From NCBI GenBank assembly GCA_903828235.1, contig CAIKLM010000054.1, positions 1 to 64,000 on the forward strand: a stretch of 64,000 nucleotides of DNA, written 5' to 3'. Positions within the stretch are counted from its first letter, which is position 1. Every line of letters starts with the position of its first letter. Under the pieces are notes generated by a model. It saw only the letters and a program-made list of their open reading frames with translations. It had not been told where the DNA came from and did not search any database. Shown here piece by piece: positions 9,134-17,974 of this stretch. Made by a program: the position numbers and the translations under genes. The stretch comes from an uncultured beta proteobacterium (GTDB lineage: Bacteria > Pseudomonadota > Gammaproteobacteria > Burkholderiales > Burkholderiaceae_C).

Positions 9134-9583
9134 TCAGCCTTGCGCCCGCAGCCAGGCGAAGCACGCCAGGCCGATGGCCGCGAAAGCCATCGCGAACATG
9201 ATCACCTGCCCCGCGATGACACCGGCCACGGCGAGCGCGACACCCGCCGCCGCCAGCAGCAGCGGGCCCACCAGCGCCCCGCCCAGCGCGAAGCCTCGCA
9301 GCGTCCAAAAGCCCAGGCCCGCCAGCAGCAAGGCCGCCAGGAAGACCAGCGGCTGCTGGCTCACGAGGCTGACGACGACGAGCGCGGCTGCCGAGGTCAT
9401 CAGCAGGATCGGCCCCGTCATGAAGCGGCCGAGCTGCAGGCCGCGCAACGACCAGAAGCCCAGTCCGACGAGGATGGCGGCAAAGACGATCATCGGCAGT
9501 TGCATGCCGAGGAGGCCTGCGGCCAGCAGGATGCCGCCGCCCGCCATGAGAAGGTAGGGGCCGGTCGTGGGCTTGAGCGTCAT
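9134..9583 (-). CDS. Small membrane protein made of three tandem repeats
   Basis: A 149-residue, wholly hydrophobic protein of unknown function. It is built from three tandem copies of a roughly 49-residue unit (residues 6-54, 55-103, 104-149). Each unit starts with Gly-Pro-(Tyr/Ile/Leu)-Leu-Leu, has two predicted membrane helices, and in the first two copies ends Gly-Leu-Gly-Phe-Trp-(Ser/Thr)-Leu-Arg-Gly. The third copy is diverged (Gly-Leu-Ala-Cys-Phe-Ala-Trp-Leu-Arg). About six helices are expected. The start at 9583 has GGGAG eight bases upstream. It stands alone between parE and dadA on the same strand; neighbours give no clue to function. Confidence 0.75.
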   Translation of the reverse strand: MTLKPTTGPYLLMAGGGILLAAGLLGMQLPMIVFAAILVGLGFWSLRGLQLGRFMTGPILLMTSAAALVVVSLVSQQPLVFLAALLLAGLGFWTLRGFALGGALVGPLLLAAAGVALAVAGVIAGQVIMFAMAFAAIGLACFAWLRAQG

Positions 9584-9747
9584 GGTGTCTCCCGGGAGTT
9601 GAGCTGCGGGCGGCTTCGGGCGGCATCGACCCTGGGCCGGCGGGCGCCGGAAGGCACCCCGGCGTGGACAACGCTGCAGTGTGGAGCCGGCCGCGCCCGC
9701 GTGCCTCCGCATTGACCCGAATGTCCCTGCGCCGGAGCACGTCCCCG

Positions 9748-11001
9748 CTAGCCGTATCGGGCCATGCCCAGGCCGCTCACGTCGATCTCCGGCTGGCGGC
9801 CGCTGACGAGGTCGGCGATCACGCGCCCCGTGCCGCAGGCCATGGTCCAGCCCAGCGTGCCGTGGCCGGTGGCCAGCAGCAGGTTCTGCACGGGCGTGGG
9901 CCCGACGATGGGCGTGCCGTCGGGCGTCATCGGGCGCAGGCCGCACCAGAAGCTGGCCTTCGACACGTCGCCGCCCTGGGGGAAGAGGTCGGTGACCACG
10001 TGCTCCAGCGTGCCCCGCCGCGGCTCGCGCAGGGCCAGGCTGTAGCCGGCCAGTTCGGCCGTGCCGCCGACGCGGATGCGGTCACCCAGCCGGGTGACGG
10101 CCACCTTGTGCGTCTCGTCCATGATCGTGCTCTCCGGCGCGTGCGCCGCGTCGGTGATCGGCACCGTGATCGAGTAGCCCTTCACCGGGTACACCGGGAT
10201 GCGCAGGCCCACCGGCTCCAGCAGCTTCGGGCTGTAAGACCCCAGCGCCAGCACCACCCGGTCGGCGCGCAGCAGTCCGGCGTCGGTGTGCACCCCGGTG
10301 ATGGCGCCGCCGCCCACCTGCAGCGCCTCGATGCGCGTGTCCCACCGGAACCGCGCGCCCAGCTCCGCGGCCATCGCGGCCAGGCGGTTGGTGAACTGGA
10401 AGCAGTCGCCGGTCTCGTCGTTGGGCAGCCTGAGCGCACCCACGAACTTGTGCTGCGTGTGCTTCAGCGCCGGCTCGACGCGGCAGAAGCCCTCGCGGTC
10501 GAGCACCTCGAAGGGCACGCCGTACTGCCGCAGCACCTCGACGTCGCCGCCGATGCCGTCGAGCTGCTTCTGGGTGCGGAACAGCTGCAGCGTGCCCTGG
10601 GCGCGCTCGTCGTAGCGGATGCCGGTCTCGGCGCGCAAGGCCTTCAGCACGTCGCGGCTGTACTCGGCGATCGGCACCATGCGGCTCTTGTTCAGCGCGT
10701 AGGCCCGCGCGGTGCAGTTGGCCAGCATCGCCGCGCCCCAGCGCCACATGGCGGGGTCCAGCAGCGGCCAGATCACCAGCGGGCTGTGCTGCATCAGCAT
10801 CCACTTGATGGCCTTGACCGGCACGCCCGGCCCCGCCCACGGCGCGCTGTAGCCCGGGCTCACCTCGCCGGCGTTGGCGAAGCTGGTCTCCAGGGCCGGG
10901 CCGCTCTGCCGGTCGACGAGCTCGACCTCGTGGCCGGCGCGCGCCAGGAAGTAGGCGCAGCTCACGCCGATCACACCGCCACCGAGAACCAGCACCTTCA
11001 T
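9748..11001 (-). CDS. dadA: D-amino acid dehydrogenase small subunit
   Basis: A 417-residue FAD-dependent oxidoreductase that deaminates D-amino acids (classically D-alanine in alanine catabolism) and passes electrons to the respiratory chain. The N-terminal Rossmann signature is Gly-Gly-Gly-Val-Ile-Gly-Val (residues 7-13). The DadA-typical [12 protein letters not shown] follows at about 40. The C-terminal [11 protein letters not shown] and Gly-His-Gly-Thr-Leu-Gly-Trp-Thr segments are those of DadA. The start at 11001 is set by the nucleotide-binding strand; longer forms are poor. It is divergent from an MFS carrier, which could import a related substrate. Confidence 0.93.
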   Translation of the reverse strand: MKVLVLGGGVIGVSCAYFLARAGHEVELVDRQSGPALETSFANAGEVSPGYSAPWAGPGVPVKAIKWMLMQHSPLVIWPLLDPAMWRWGAAMLANCTARAYALNKSRMVPIAEYSRDVLKALRAETGIRYDERAQGTLQLFRTQKQLDGIGGDVEVLRQYGVPFEVLDREGFCRVEPALKHTQHKFVGALRLPNDETGDCFQFTNRLAAMAAELGARFRWDTRIEALQVGGGAITGVHTDAGLLRADRVVLALGSYSPKLLEPVGLRIPVYPVKGYSITVPITDAAHAPESTIMDETHKVAVTRLGDRIRVGGTAELAGYSLALREPRRGTLEHVVTDLFPQGGDVSKASFWCGLRPMTPDGTPIVGPTPVQNLLLATGHGTLGWTMACGTGRVIADLVSGRQPEIDVSGLGMARYG

Positions 11002-11081
11002 GCAAGACCGCCTTCGAGAGTTGCGCCACTGTAGAGGGGGCGCCACCGGCAACGTGTTGCGAATTCTTCGACAATCCCCGC

Positions 11082-12302
11082 ATGAATCCCGCTTCGACCC
11101 CGCCGCGGCTGACGATGTTCCAGGTGCTGCTGTGCAGCGCCCTGGTCGTCACGCTGAGCATGGGCATCCGGCACGGCTTCGGCCTGTGGCTGCAGCCCAT
11201 CACCATGGACCGCGGGTGGAGCCGCGAGACCTTCGCCTTCGCGCTGGCGGTGCAGAACCTGGCCTGGGGCCTGGCCGGCCCGGTGGCCGGCATGTGGGCC
11301 GACCGCTTCGGCGCCTTCCGCGTGCTCGTCGGTGGCGCGGTGCTCTACGCCGCGGGCCTGGCCGTGATGGCCTCGGCCACCAGCGGCATCGGCTTCCTGG
11401 GCGGCACCGGGCTGCTGCTGGGCATGGCGCAGGCCGGCACCACCTACGCCGTGATCTATGGCGTCATCGCGCGCAACGTGGCGCCCGAGCGGCGCTCGTG
11501 GGCGATGGGCGTGGCGGCGGCGGCCGGCTCCTTCGGGCAGTTCCTGATGGTGCCTGTGGAGAGCTGGCTGATCGCCGGCGCCGGCTGGCAGAACGCGCTG
11601 TTCATCCTGAGCCTGGCGGCGCTGCTCATCATCCCGCTGGCCTTCGGCCTGAAAGAGCCGCCGCGCGCCGCGGCCGCCAACGGCCCGCAGCAGACGGTGC
11701 GCGCCGCCCTGAAGGAAGCCTTCGCCTACCCGAGCTTCCGGCTGCTGATGGCCGGGTACTTCGTGTGCGGCTTCCAGGTGGTGTTCATCGGCGTGCACCT
11801 GCCCAGCTACCTGAAGGACCAGGGCATGACGCCGCAGGTGGCCACCGTGGCGCTGGCGCTCATCGGCCTGTTCAACGTGGCCGGCACCTACGCCGCCGGC
11901 GCCCTGGGGCAGCGCTTCGCCAAGCGCCACATCCTGGCCGCCATCTACGCGCTGCGCGCGGTGGCCATCCTGCTGTTCATCAGCCTGCCGCTCACGCCGG
12001 GCAGCGTCTACGTGTTCGCGGCCGCGATGGGCCTGCTGTGGCTGAGCACCGTGCCGCCCACCAACGCCATCGTGGCGCAGATCTTCGGCGTGCAGTACAT
12101 GAGCATGCTCGGCGGCTTCGTGTTCCTGAGCCACCAGGTCGGCAGCTTCATGGGCGTGTGGCTGGGCGGGCTGCTGTACGACCGCACCGGCAGCTATGAC
12201 ATCGTGTGGTGGATCGCCATCGCGCTGGGCGTGTTCGCCGCGCTGGTGAACCTGCCGGTGCGCGAGACGGCCATCCTGCGGCCGCAGGCGCAGCCGGCCT
12301 GA
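11082..12302 (+). CDS. MFS transporter
   Basis: A 406-residue major facilitator with about 12 hydrophobic helices. The loop after helix 2 has [11 protein letters not shown], matching the MFS signature (Asp-Arg-x-Gly-x-Arg/Lys), and helix 4 has Arg-Asn-Val-Ala-Pro-Glu-Arg-Arg. The overall pattern resembles the oxalate/formate and monocarboxylate antiporter group. The substrate is unknown. The gene is divergent from dadA with an 80-base gap and is followed 19 bases later by a tiny membrane protein gene and a methyltransferase on the same strand. Confidence 0.85.
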   Translation: MNPASTPPRLTMFQVLLCSALVVTLSMGIRHGFGLWLQPITMDRGWSRETFAFALAVQNLAWGLAGPVAGMWADRFGAFRVLVGGAVLYAAGLAVMASATSGIGFLGGTGLLLGMAQAGTTYAVIYGVIARNVAPERRSWAMGVAAAAGSFGQFLMVPVESWLIAGAGWQNALFILSLAALLIIPLAFGLKEPPRAAAANGPQQTVRAALKEAFAYPSFRLLMAGYFVCGFQVVFIGVHLPSYLKDQGMTPQVATVALALIGLFNVAGTYAAGALGQRFAKRHILAAIYALRAVAILLFISLPLTPGSVYVFAAAMGLLWLSTVPPTNAIVAQIFGVQYMSMLGGFVFLSHQVGSFMGVWLGGLLYDRTGSYDIVWWIAIALGVFAALVNLPVRETAILRPQAQPA

Positions 12303-12321
12303 GGGCAGGGGTGCGACGCCG

Positions 12322-12459
12322 ATGAGCACGCTGCGCCGCCGCGTCCTGCTCGCCGCCGCCTGGGGCGCGGCGCTGGCGGCCCTGCTGCTGGTGTTCACGG
12401 CCTACCTCGACCCGCACCTGATGGCCGACCTGGCCAACCGGGCGTGGGCCTGCTTCTGA
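12322..12459 (+). CDS. 45-residue single-pass membrane protein
   Basis: Small gene with ATG at 12322 and TGA at 12457-12459. The product has a Arg-Arg-Arg start, one hydrophobic helix (residues about 8-24) and a C-terminal Tyr-Leu-Asp-Pro-His-Leu-Met-Ala-Asp-Leu-Ala tail ending Trp-Ala-Cys-Phe. Codon use matches the neighbours and the gene fits exactly between the MFS gene and the methyltransferase on the same strand (13 bases to the next start). I do not know a function. The compact spacing and a plausible helix plus polar tail make it more than chance, but no homologue search was possible. Confidence 0.5.
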   Translation: MSTLRRRVLLAAAWGAALAALLLVFTAYLDPHLMADLANRAWACF

Positions 12460-12472
12460 CGCCGTCACGGCG

Positions 12473-13039
12473 ATGATCGAACCCTCGGCGTGGGTGCAGC
12501 GTTTCGTCGGGCTCGCGCGGCCGGGCGGCACCGTGCTCGACCTCGCCTGCGGCAGCGGCCGCCACCTGCGCTGGCTGGCGGCGCGGGGCTTTGCCGTCAC
12601 GGGGGTGGACCGCGACGCCGCGGCGCTGGCGCCGCTGGCGGGCCTGGGCGAGCTGATCGCGGCCGACATCGAGGCCGGCCCCTGGCCGCTGGCCGGCAGC
12701 CGTTTCGACGCCGTGGTGGTGACGAACTACCTCTGGCGCCCGCTGCTGCCGCGCATCGGCCAGGCGCTGGCCGACGAAGGCGTGCTGCTGTACGAGACCT
12801 TCGCGCACGGGCAGCAGAGCATCGGGCGGCCCGCGCGGCCGGAGTTCCTGCTGGCGCCCGGCGAGCTGCTCGCGGCCTTCGCCGGCCTGCGCGTCGTGGC
12901 CTTCGAGGACGGCTTCGAGCACCCGCCCGCGCCCGGCGCGCCGCGCTTCGTGCAGCGGCTGGCCGCGGTGCGGCTGCCGGCCGCCGAGGCCGGGGCGGGG
13001 GCGGCCGCTAAAATCCGTCGCTTTCCTCTCCAGCCCTGA
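12473..13039 (+). CDS. Class I SAM-dependent methyltransferase
   Basis: A 188-residue protein with a Rossmann-like methyltransferase core. Motif I is [11 protein letters not shown] (residues 21-31), the acidic end of strand 2 is Val-Thr-Gly-Val-Asp-Arg-Asp, and motif II has Ala-Asp-Ile-Glu followed by Phe-Asp-Ala-Val-Val-Val-Thr-Asn-Tyr. The Asn-Tyr after strand 4 sits where substrate is often bound. The methyl acceptor is unknown. Genes of this type often precede dapA in Burkholderiales, and here the dapA start follows after 34 bases. Confidence 0.82.
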   Translation: MIEPSAWVQRFVGLARPGGTVLDLACGSGRHLRWLAARGFAVTGVDRDAAALAPLAGLGELIAADIEAGPWPLAGSRFDAVVVTNYLWRPLLPRIGQALADEGVLLYETFAHGQQSIGRPARPEFLLAPGELLAAFAGLRVVAFEDGFEHPPAPGAPRFVQRLAAVRLPAAEAGAGAAAKIRRFPLQP

Positions 13040-13073
13040 GGGCCGCGCGGCGCGTGGTCGGGGGCTCCCGCCC

Positions 13074-13952
13074 ATGAAACCCATCGCAGGCAGCATCGTG
13101 GCGCTCGTCACGCCGATGAACGACGACGGTCGCATCGACTTCGACGCCTTCAAGGGCCTGATCGACTGGCACGTTGCCGAGGGCACCGACTGCATCGGCG
13201 TGGTCGGCACCACCGGCGAGTCGCCCACGGTGAGCATGGAGGAGAACTGCGAGCTCATCCGCGTGGCCGTGCAGCATGCCGCAGGCCGCGTGCCGATCAT
13301 GGCCGGCACCGGCGCCAACAGCACCTCCGAGGCCATCGAGCTCGCGCGCTTCGCCCGCAGCGTGGGTGCCGACTGCCACCTCTCGGTGGTGCCTTACTAC
13401 AACAAGCCCTCGCAGGAGGGCATCTACCGCCACTTCCGGGCCATCGCCGAGGCGGTGGACCTGCCGCTGGTGCTGTACAACGTGCCCGGCCGCACCGTGG
13501 CCGACATGCAGCCCGAGACGGCGCTGCGGCTGGCCCAGGTGCCGGGCGTGGTGGGCATCAAGGAGGCCACGGGCGACATCGGCCGCGCCGGCTGGCTGAT
13601 CCGGAACGCGCCGGAGTCCTTCGCCGTGTACTCGGGCGACGACCCCACCGCCGTGGCGCTGATGCTGCTGGGCGGGCGGGGCAACGTCAGCGTCACCGCC
13701 AACGTGGCGCCGCGGCGCATGCACGAGATGTGCATGGCGGCGCTCGAGGGCGACCTGCGGCGCGCCGTGGCCCTGCACCTGGAACTTCTTCCCCTGCACA
13801 AGCATCTGTTCTGCGAAGCGAGCCCCGCACCGGTGAAGTGGGCCCTGTCGCAGCTGGGCCGCTGCAGCCCGCAGGTGCGGTTGCCGCTGGTGCCGCTCAC
13901 CGAGGCCGGACAGGCCGTGGTGCGCCAGGCCCTTGCCGACTGCGGGCTCTGA
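13074..13952 (+). CDS. dapA: 4-hydroxy-tetrahydrodipicolinate synthase
   Basis: A 292-residue TIM-barrel aldolase that condenses pyruvate with aspartate semialdehyde, the first committed step of lysine/diaminopimelate synthesis. The Schiff-base lysine is K163 in Gly-Ile-Lys-Glu-Ala-Thr-Gly-Asp. The catalytic tyrosine is Y135 in Leu-Tyr-Asn-Val-Pro-Gly-Arg-Thr, followed by R140 for the substrate carboxylate, and Y109 completes the proton relay. Gly-Thr-Thr-Gly-Glu-Ser at 45-50 is the pyruvate carboxylate loop. Length is exactly that of the family. It is followed 23 bases later by bamC, the usual order in proteobacteria. Confidence 0.96.
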   Translation: MKPIAGSIVALVTPMNDDGRIDFDAFKGLIDWHVAEGTDCIGVVGTTGESPTVSMEENCELIRVAVQHAAGRVPIMAGTGANSTSEAIELARFARSVGADCHLSVVPYYNKPSQEGIYRHFRAIAEAVDLPLVLYNVPGRTVADMQPETALRLAQVPGVVGIKEATGDIGRAGWLIRNAPESFAVYSGDDPTAVALMLLGGRGNVSVTANVAPRRMHEMCMAALEGDLRRAVALHLELLPLHKHLFCEASPAPVKWALSQLGRCSPQVRLPLVPLTEAGQAVVRQALADCGL

Positions 13953-13975
13953 CGCCCGATCCCGAACCCGAACCG

Positions 13976-15133
13976 ATGAGCCACCCCTTGCGCCAATCGC
14001 CCCGCCCCGCCCTGCCGCTGCTGGCAGCCACCCTTGCGCTGCTGGCCGGCTGCGGCAGCCTCGGCGGAGACAGCACCGACTACCGCAGCACCGTGGTGCG
14101 CCAGCAGCCGCTGGACGTGCCTCCCGACCTCACGCAGCTCGCCCGCGAGTCGCGCTACCAGAGCCAGGGCGGCGTCGTCAGCGCCGCCGCCGCCAACGCG
14201 CCCGCGACGCCGAGGGCGGCTGCGCAGGCCCCGGCGGGGGCGCCCGCGGTGGCCCTGACGACCGCTGGCGACCTGCGCATCGAGCGCAGCGGCCAGCAGC
14301 GCTGGCTGGTGGCCTCGCGGCCGCCCGAGCAGCTGTGGCCGCTGCTGCGCCCCTTCTGGGAGGCCCGCGGCTTCCAGATCGCGATGGAGGACGCCAAGGC
14401 CGGCGTCATCGAGACCAACTGGTCCGAGAACCGCGGCAGGCTGCCGAAGGATGTCGTGCGCAACGTGCTGGGACGCATCGCCGGCAACCTGTTCGACACC
14501 GGCGAGCGTGACCAGTTCCGGACGCGCCTGGAACGCGTCGACCTCGGCGGCGGCAAGGTCGGCACCGAGGTCTTCATCAGCCACCGCAGCGTCGAGGAGG
14601 CGGTGATTTCGCCCACCGGCGCGCGCGACGACGACAGCACGCGCTGGAAGCTGCGCCCCTCCGACCCGCAGCTCGAGGCCGAGATGCTGTCGCGGCTGAT
14701 GGTGGCCCTGGGCGGCGTGCGCGACGAGCCGGCCGCGCGTGCCGTGGTGGCCGCGGCACCCGAGGTGCCCTCGCGCGCACGGCTGGTGGTCGACGGCACG
14801 GCGCTCGAGATCGACGAGGCCTTCGACCGCGCCTGGCGCCGCGTGGGCCTGGCGCTGGACCGCGGCGGCTTCACGGTCGAGGACCGCGACCGGGCCATGG
14901 GCCTGTACTACGTGCGCTACATCGACCCGAAGAGCCTCGGCAAGGAAGAGCCGGGCTTCTGGTCGCGCCTGTTCGGCAACACCGACAACCCGCTGGAGGT
15001 GCGCCGCTTCCGCGTCGTCGTGCGTGCCAACGGGGCGCAGACGGTGGTGGCCATCCTCGACGCGGCGGGCAACGTCGACAAGGGCGAGACGGGCAAGCGC
15101 GTGGCGTCTCAGCTGTTCGCCGAACTGCGCTGA
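13976..15133 (+). CDS. bamC: Outer membrane assembly lipoprotein BamC
   Basis: A 385-residue lipoprotein (NlpB) of the BAM complex that inserts outer-membrane proteins. The lipobox is Leu-Leu-Ala-Gly-Cys with the lipidated cysteine at residue 26. The unstructured N-terminal stretch has the conserved Tyr-Arg-Ser ... Leu-Asp-Val-Pro-Pro-Asp-Leu-Thr segment that contacts BamD. Two helix-grip domains follow (about 95-220 and 255-380); the first contains Ile-Glu-Thr-Asn-Trp-Ser-Glu-Asn-Arg. It sits directly after dapA as in E. coli, which supports the name. A strong intrinsic terminator follows the stop after about 17 bases. Confidence 0.93.
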   Translation: MSHPLRQSPRPALPLLAATLALLAGCGSLGGDSTDYRSTVVRQQPLDVPPDLTQLARESRYQSQGGVVSAAAANAPATPRAAAQAPAGAPAVALTTAGDLRIERSGQQRWLVASRPPEQLWPLLRPFWEARGFQIAMEDAKAGVIETNWSENRGRLPKDVVRNVLGRIAGNLFDTGERDQFRTRLERVDLGGGKVGTEVFISHRSVEEAVISPTGARDDDSTRWKLRPSDPQLEAEMLSRLMVALGGVRDEPAARAVVAAAPEVPSRARLVVDGTALEIDEAFDRAWRRVGLALDRGGFTVEDRDRAMGLYYVRYIDPKSLGKEEPGFWSRLFGNTDNPLEVRRFRVVVRANGAQTVVAILDAAGNVDKGETGKRVASQLFAELR

Positions 15134-15150
15134 TCGCCCTGCAAGGGCCG

Positions 15151-15183
15151 AAAAAAAATGCCGCCCCGAGGGGCGGCTTTTCG
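15151..15183. terminator. Bidirectional intrinsic terminator after bamC
   Basis: An eight-pair GC stem (15160-15167 with 15170-15177) is preceded by a run of eight A and followed by four T. It can therefore end transcripts from bamC on the plus strand and, through the A-run read on the other strand, from the small lipoprotein gene on the minus strand. It is the clearest classical terminator in the window. Confidence 0.88.
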
Positions 15184-15220
15184 TTGGAGCTTTCGCGTAG
15201 CGGGCCCGAAGGCCCTGCGC

Positions 15221-15412
15221 TCACTTGGAGGCAGCCGGGGCGGCCGGGGCGGCGGCCGAAGCGGCAGCCGAAGCCGGGGCGGCGGCGGGCGCCGGAGCCG
15301 GGGCGGGCGCGGCGGCAGGAGCCGGGGCAGGAGCGGGAGCAGCTTCCTTCTTGCCGCAAGCGGCCAGGGCGAAGGCCGCGACCAGGGTGGCCAGAACGAG
15401 CGACTTGTTCAT
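15221..15412 (-). CDS. Small Ala/Pro-repeat lipoprotein
   Basis: A 63-residue predicted lipoprotein. The signal peptide is Met-Asn-Lys-Ser followed by a hydrophobic core and lipobox Leu-Ala-Ala-Cys with lipidated C19, then Gly-Lys-Lys-Glu. The rest is a low-complexity run of Ala-Pro and Ala-Ser units ending in Lys. Proteins with this build are common in Burkholderiales and have no known function; the extended Ala/Pro tail suggests a spacer between membrane and cell wall. Longer upstream in-frame starts (to 15601) would place the signal peptide internally and are rejected. It converges on the terminator shared with bamC. Confidence 0.75.
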   Translation of the reverse strand: MNKSLVLATLVAAFALAACGKKEAAPAPAPAPAAAPAPAPAPAAAPASAAASAAAPAAPAASK

Positions 15413-15636
15413 GATGCGAAAACGTCCTAAAGGTGGGTTTGGGGTTCGGTTGGCGACAGGCCCGAGCCCATGCAATGCAGGCCGGGAACTGGGCCGATCG
15501 CCAGGATCGACCCCGCCCGCAGCCTGCCCCGCATCGGTCACGCACCGATCGGGTTTCTCGGCAACGAGAAGAAAACCCGTGCCAAGCGACCAACTCCGCA
15601 TGATAGCTGGAAGTCGGTGGTAACCCTAGAGCCTAG
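15413..15636. other. Intergenic gap with two adjacent hairpins
   Basis: This 224-base gap has no convincing coding frame. It holds two adjacent inverted repeats. One is ATCGGT-N5-ACCGAT at 15533-15549. The other is a longer imperfect hairpin at 15550-15579 whose tip is a six-pair stem closed by a GCAA tetraloop (15555-15570). They lie downstream of the gene ending at 15637 and upstream of the small lipoprotein gene, so they could be 3' structures of the first or leader structures of the second. No T-run follows either. Confidence 0.4.
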
Positions 15637-16143
15637 TCAGAGACCGAGCGTCGTGACCGGAAAGCCGGGGCTGGACCGTTGCAGCAACGCATCAACCTTC
15701 TCGTGCCACACCAGGCGCGTCCGCGGCTCGAGCGACGCGCGGCCGCGGCCCTGCACCGCATCGAGCCGCGCGACGCTGACGCGGCGGTCGTCGAACACCG
15801 CCGTGGGCAGCGTGTGTGCGAGTTCCTCGGGCGCGACGAAGGGCGAGATGGCGTGCGCCCAGTCGCGACGCCACTGCACGAACTGCGGGTGCAGCCGCGG
15901 CACCTCGTCGTAGTTGGCGGCCAGCAGCACGAGCCGGCGCTGCGGCAGCCGCAGCCAGCCGGCCAGGGCCGAACGCAGCGGGGCGTCGTCCCAGGGCCAG
16001 TTCTCGCCGAAGGCGATGTCGACCGCGGTGATCGTGCGCGCGCCCTCGGCGATGGCCGTGCGGATGGCCCAGCCCACGGCCGGGGCGAAGTCTTCCGGGC
16101 CGGCGATGGGCGGCAGCGTCGGCGGGGTGTCGGGCGTGTTCAT
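15637..16143 (-). CDS. Conserved-looking hypothetical protein next to roxA
   Basis: A 168-residue soluble protein I do not recognise by name. It contains Val-Asp-Ile-Ala-Phe-Gly-Glu-Asn-Trp-Pro-Trp-Asp and Leu-Val-Leu-Leu-Ala-Ala-Asn-Tyr-Asp-Glu-Val-Pro segments that look like a folded alpha/beta domain, and an Arg-x-Val-Trp-His-Glu-Lys-Val-Asp-Ala-Leu-Leu C-terminal helix. No signal peptide or membrane segment is visible. Its ATG overlaps the roxA stop by four bases (ATGA), so it is translated with roxA, and a role linked to that enzyme or its operon is possible but unproven. Confidence 0.75.
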   Translation of the reverse strand: MNTPDTPPTLPPIAGPEDFAPAVGWAIRTAIAEGARTITAVDIAFGENWPWDDAPLRSALAGWLRLPQRRLVLLAANYDEVPRLHPQFVQWRRDWAHAISPFVAPEELAHTLPTAVFDDRRVSVARLDAVQGRGRASLEPRTRLVWHEKVDALLQRSSPGFPVTTLGL

Positions 16144-17378
16144 GCAGGGGCTCCCGGTGCGCGGGGATCAGGGTGCAGCCAGCCGTCGGCCAGCCACTGT
16201 GCGAGCAAGGCCCGGGCGCCGGCACCCAGGCGGCGGCGGGCACTGGCCGCGAGCCGGCGATGGTCGGCCAGGCTGCGCATCAGCTGCGCGTCCCGGCCGG
16301 CGGCATCGAAGGCCTGGCCGTTGATGAAGACGTGGTGGGCGTCGTAGAGCATGCGCGTGCGCCGGTCCAGCACCACCGCGCCGCCGTCGTCGGGCCGCGC
16401 GGCGCCGTCGAACCACACGCCGGGCTTGGGTTCGCTGAGCGATTCGCCCAGGCTGCGCGCCAGCCAGCGCGGGTCTTCGTCGAGCGCCCGCTGCACGGCC
16501 TGGCGCGCGAAGTCGAGCAGCGCGGCCGGCACAGCGACCGGCGTCGACGTGGGGGCCTGGCCGGCGTCGCGGTAGCGCCGGCCACCGGGCTCGGCGTTGG
16601 CGCCCCGCTCCTCGGACAGGGCCTCGGCGAGTTCATCGGCCAGGCGGGCGATCAGGTCGCTGGCCAGTTCGCCCTCGGACGGCGCCCGGAAGCCCACCGA
16701 GCAGGTCATGCAGTCGCCACCCACAGCGTCGCCGTCGTGGCCCCAGCGCGGTGGCAGGTAGAGCATGTCGCCCGGCTCGAGCACCCACTCCTGGTCCGGC
16801 TCGAAGCGGCGCAGCAGCTTCAGCGGCGCGCCGGGCACGAAGCCGGTGTCCTGCCCGCGGCGCAGCGGCCCGATGCGCCAGCGGCGGCGGCCCTGCACCT
16901 GCAACAGGAACACGTCGTAGGCGTCGAGGTGCGGGCCGACGCCGCCGCCGTCGCTGGCCCACGAGACCATCAGGTCGTCCAGCCGCGCATCGGGCACGAA
17001 GCGGAAGGCCTCGAGCAGGGCGCGGGCGGCCGGCACGTGCAGGTCCAGGCCTTGCACCAGCAGCGTCCAGCCGGGCCGCGCGAGCGGCGGCAGCGCGCGC
17101 CGGCCGAAGGGGCCGCGGCGCACGCGCCAATCGGCGGCGGCGGTGCCGTCACCCAGGCGCTGCACCAGGCGCGACTCCACGCCGTCCTGCTGAGCCAGCG
17201 CGAACAGCGCCGGCCGCGCCAGAGGCGGCGCCACGCCCGGCCAGGCCTGGCGCACCAGCAGCGGCTTCCTCTGCCAGTGGCGGCGCATGAAGGTGGCCGG
17301 GCTCAGCCCGCCCAGCAGCGGCAGCGGCCGCGCCAGCGATGCCGCGTCGGGGAACGGAACAGGGCTCATCGGCGGCAT
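16140..17378 (-). CDS. roxA: Cupin-fold ribosomal oxygenase (RoxA/YcfD family)
   Basis: A 412-residue 2-oxoglutarate/Fe(II) JmjC-type oxygenase; E. coli YcfD hydroxylates an arginine of ribosomal protein uL16. The iron triad is visible as His-x-Asp (H150, D152 in Gly-Pro-His-Leu-Asp-Ala-Tyr-Asp-Val-Phe) and a distal histidine (H214 in Arg-Trp-Gly-His-Asp-Gly). Gln-Gly-Arg-Arg-Arg-Trp and Glu-Pro-Gly-Asp-Met-Leu-Tyr-Leu-Pro-Pro-Arg are standard for this group. A winged-helix-like C-terminal half follows the cupin. Length is close to the family norm. The start could also be 17369. It is divergent from the slyD-like gene with a 32-base gap. Confidence 0.88.
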   Translation of the reverse strand: MPPMSPVPFPDAASLARPLPLLGGLSPATFMRRHWQRKPLLVRQAWPGVAPPLARPALFALAQQDGVESRLVQRLGDGTAAADWRVRRGPFGRRALPPLARPGWTLLVQGLDLHVPAARALLEAFRFVPDARLDDLMVSWASDGGGVGPHLDAYDVFLLQVQGRRRWRIGPLRRGQDTGFVPGAPLKLLRRFEPDQEWVLEPGDMLYLPPRWGHDGDAVGGDCMTCSVGFRAPSEGELASDLIARLADELAEALSEERGANAEPGGRRYRDAGQAPTSTPVAVPAALLDFARQAVQRALDEDPRWLARSLGESLSEPKPGVWFDGAARPDDGGAVVLDRRTRMLYDAHHVFINGQAFDAAGRDAQLMRSLADHRRLAASARRRLGAGARALLAQWLADGWLHPDPRAPGAPA

Positions 17379-17410
17379 TGTGCGCGGCGTCGCTGTGCCA
17401 TCATTCCCCG

Positions 17411-17932
17411 ATGATCATCGCCAGCCCCTGCGTCGTGAGCCTGACCTGGCAGCTCGCCGACGCGCAGAACAACCCGATCGACGAGCTGGCGCAGCCGGTG
17501 GAGTTCTTCTACGGCGGCGACGACCTGCTGGCCAAGGTGGAAGAGGCCCTGGCCGGCCACGCCGAGGGCGACGAGCTGCACCTGCACCTGGAGCCCGAGC
17601 ACGCCTTCGGCGACTACGACCCCGAGCTCGTGTGCTTCGAGGCGCGCCGCCTGTTCCCCGAGCAACTGGAGCCCGGCATGGCCTTCGAGGGCCTGCCCGC
17701 AGGCGCGCTGACCCCGGGCATGCCGACCGACGCGCTGTACGTCGTCACCGAGGTCTACCCTTCGCACGTGGTGCTCGACGGCAACCACCCGCTGGCGGGC
17801 ATGGCGCTGCGTCTGCACCTGCGGGTGCGCGGCGTGCGCGAGGCCAACGACGACGAGATCGAGGCACGCAGCGTCGGCCAGGGCTTCGTGTCGGTGCTCG
17901 ACGGGCGGCCGGGCGACTCGGCGATGCACTGA
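17411..17932 (+). CDS. FKBP-type peptidyl-prolyl isomerase (SlyD-like)
   Basis: A 173-residue SlyD-type isomerase/chaperone. The FKBP strand Glu-Phe-Phe-Tyr-Gly-Gly near residue 31 replaces the usual Phe-x-x-Gly active-site strand. The Glu-His-Ala-Phe-Gly-Asp-Tyr-Asp segment (about 63-70) is the hallmark of SlyD proteins, and the IF domain with Asn-His-Pro-Leu-Ala-Gly (about 121-126) follows. The C-terminus lacks the long His/Cys metal-binding tail of E. coli SlyD, ending Gly-Asp-Ser-Ala-Met-His, so a nickel-donor role is less likely. The ATG at 17411 is placed at the natural start of the FKBP fold. Confidence 0.85.
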   Translation: MIIASPCVVSLTWQLADAQNNPIDELAQPVEFFYGGDDLLAKVEEALAGHAEGDELHLHLEPEHAFGDYDPELVCFEARRLFPEQLEPGMAFEGLPAGALTPGMPTDALYVVTEVYPSHVVLDGNHPLAGMALRLHLRVRGVREANDDEIEARSVGQGFVSVLDGRPGDSAMH

Positions 17933-17974
17933 GGCCGCCACGGGCCCTGACGGGCCGCGCCGCCGGCTCGCCGC

